Part shown: positions 47,645 to 48,004 of the stretch, one piece after another
Position numbering within the stretch: position 1 is the stretch's first letter
How the letters are laid out: each line of letters starts with the position of its first letter
From: Synergistaceae bacterium
Lineage (GTDB): Bacteria; Synergistota; Synergistia; Synergistales; Synergistaceae
Length of the DNA: 48,004 bases
Reading direction: 5' to 3'
NCBI GenBank assembly: GCA_031289955.1
Contig: JAITOL010000100.1
Span: 1 to 48,004 of the forward strand
Notes under the pieces: model-generated
The model's database searches: none
Told to the model about the DNA's origin: nothing
Seen by the model: only the letters and a program-made list of their open reading frames with translations
Translations under genes and position numbers: made by a program

Positions 47645-48004
47645 ATGGCTAAAACATCCAAAAGCGCAAAAAAAACGACCGCTCGCTATCGCTGCTCCGA
47701 GTGCGGCTCTGTAAGCCTAGCGATGGTGGGGAGATGTCCCGATTGCGGCGAGTGGGGGACAATGACGGAGGAAGCTCCCTTGAAGGAGGACAAAACCGGC
47801 AGAATATCCGTCTCCAGGGTCGAACCGATTTCGAGCGCCGCCGTGCATCCCGAGGAGAGAATATCGTCCGGCATAGAGGAGCTCGACCGGGTGCTCGGGG
47901 GAGGCTGGATAAACGGAGGGGTCGCGCTCCTCGGAGGCGAGCCGGGGGTGGGGAAGTCGACTCTGCTGCTTCAGGCATGCGCGCAGATGGCGAACGCCGG
48001 GCGC
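47645..48004 (+). CDS. radA: DNA repair protein RadA, N-terminal part (runs off window)
   Basis: Manual translation MAKTSKSAKKTTARYRCSECGSVSLAMVGRCPDCGEWGTM...RISSGIEELDRVLGGGWINGGVALLGGEPGVGKSTLLLQACAQM. Confidence 0.95.
   Translation, partial: MAKTSKSAKKTTARYRCSECGSVSLAMVGRCPDCGEWGTMTEEAPLKEDKTGRISVSRVEPISSAAVHPEERISSGIEELDRVLGGGWINGGVALLGGEPGVGKSTLLLQACAQMANAGR

Noticed and set aside
1-48004. CRISPR arrays, tRNA/rRNA genes, IS elements or prophage genes
   Set aside because: No regularly spaced repeats, tRNA T-arm/anticodon pattern, transposase, integrase or phage structural genes recognised on either strand.

Overview
This 48 kb window is a dense, moderately GC-rich bacterial chromosomal segment. 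It looks like an anaerobic amino-acid fermenter; Synergistota is my guess from gene content (DUF3798 tandem, histidine-fermentation cluster, HndABCD). Left to right it holds: a partial PilB/GspE ATPase (-); an HndABCD-type [FeFe]-hydrogenase operon; a histidine-to-formate cluster (hutI, ftcD, hutH, fhs, hutU, fchA); an MFS pseudogene; two tandem DUF3798 periplasmic proteins; a Sel1-repeat protein; an archaeal/eukaryote-type proS; a putative sensory [FeFe]-hydrogenase-like protein with a HATPase and a DRTGG protein; an orphan substrate-binding protein; a bacterial-ProRS-derived paralog that keeps the editing (INS) domain; mtaD-ahcY; alaS-ruvX-(membrane protein)-mutS-mutL-miaA-ispH-rpsA; creD; a decayed PemK/MazF toxin; a P1B-ATPase operon with HMA-like and small membrane partners; DRTGG-PHP; and partial radA. 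No tRNA, rRNA, CRISPR, IS element or prophage was recognised. The findings I rate highest are: (1) helically phased direct repeats (TTGAYGAWAKC) next to the -10 of all three hut/fhs transcription units; (2) the ProRS-like paralog lacking synthetase motifs and the anticodon-binding domain but keeping the editing domain, close to an editing-domain-less ProRS; (3) the sensory-hydrogenase module split between two loci; (4) an ahcY-mtaD pair with altered adenine-contact residues, suggesting an S-inosylhomocysteine route; (5) the P1B-ATPase platform with an SCA motif instead of CPC.
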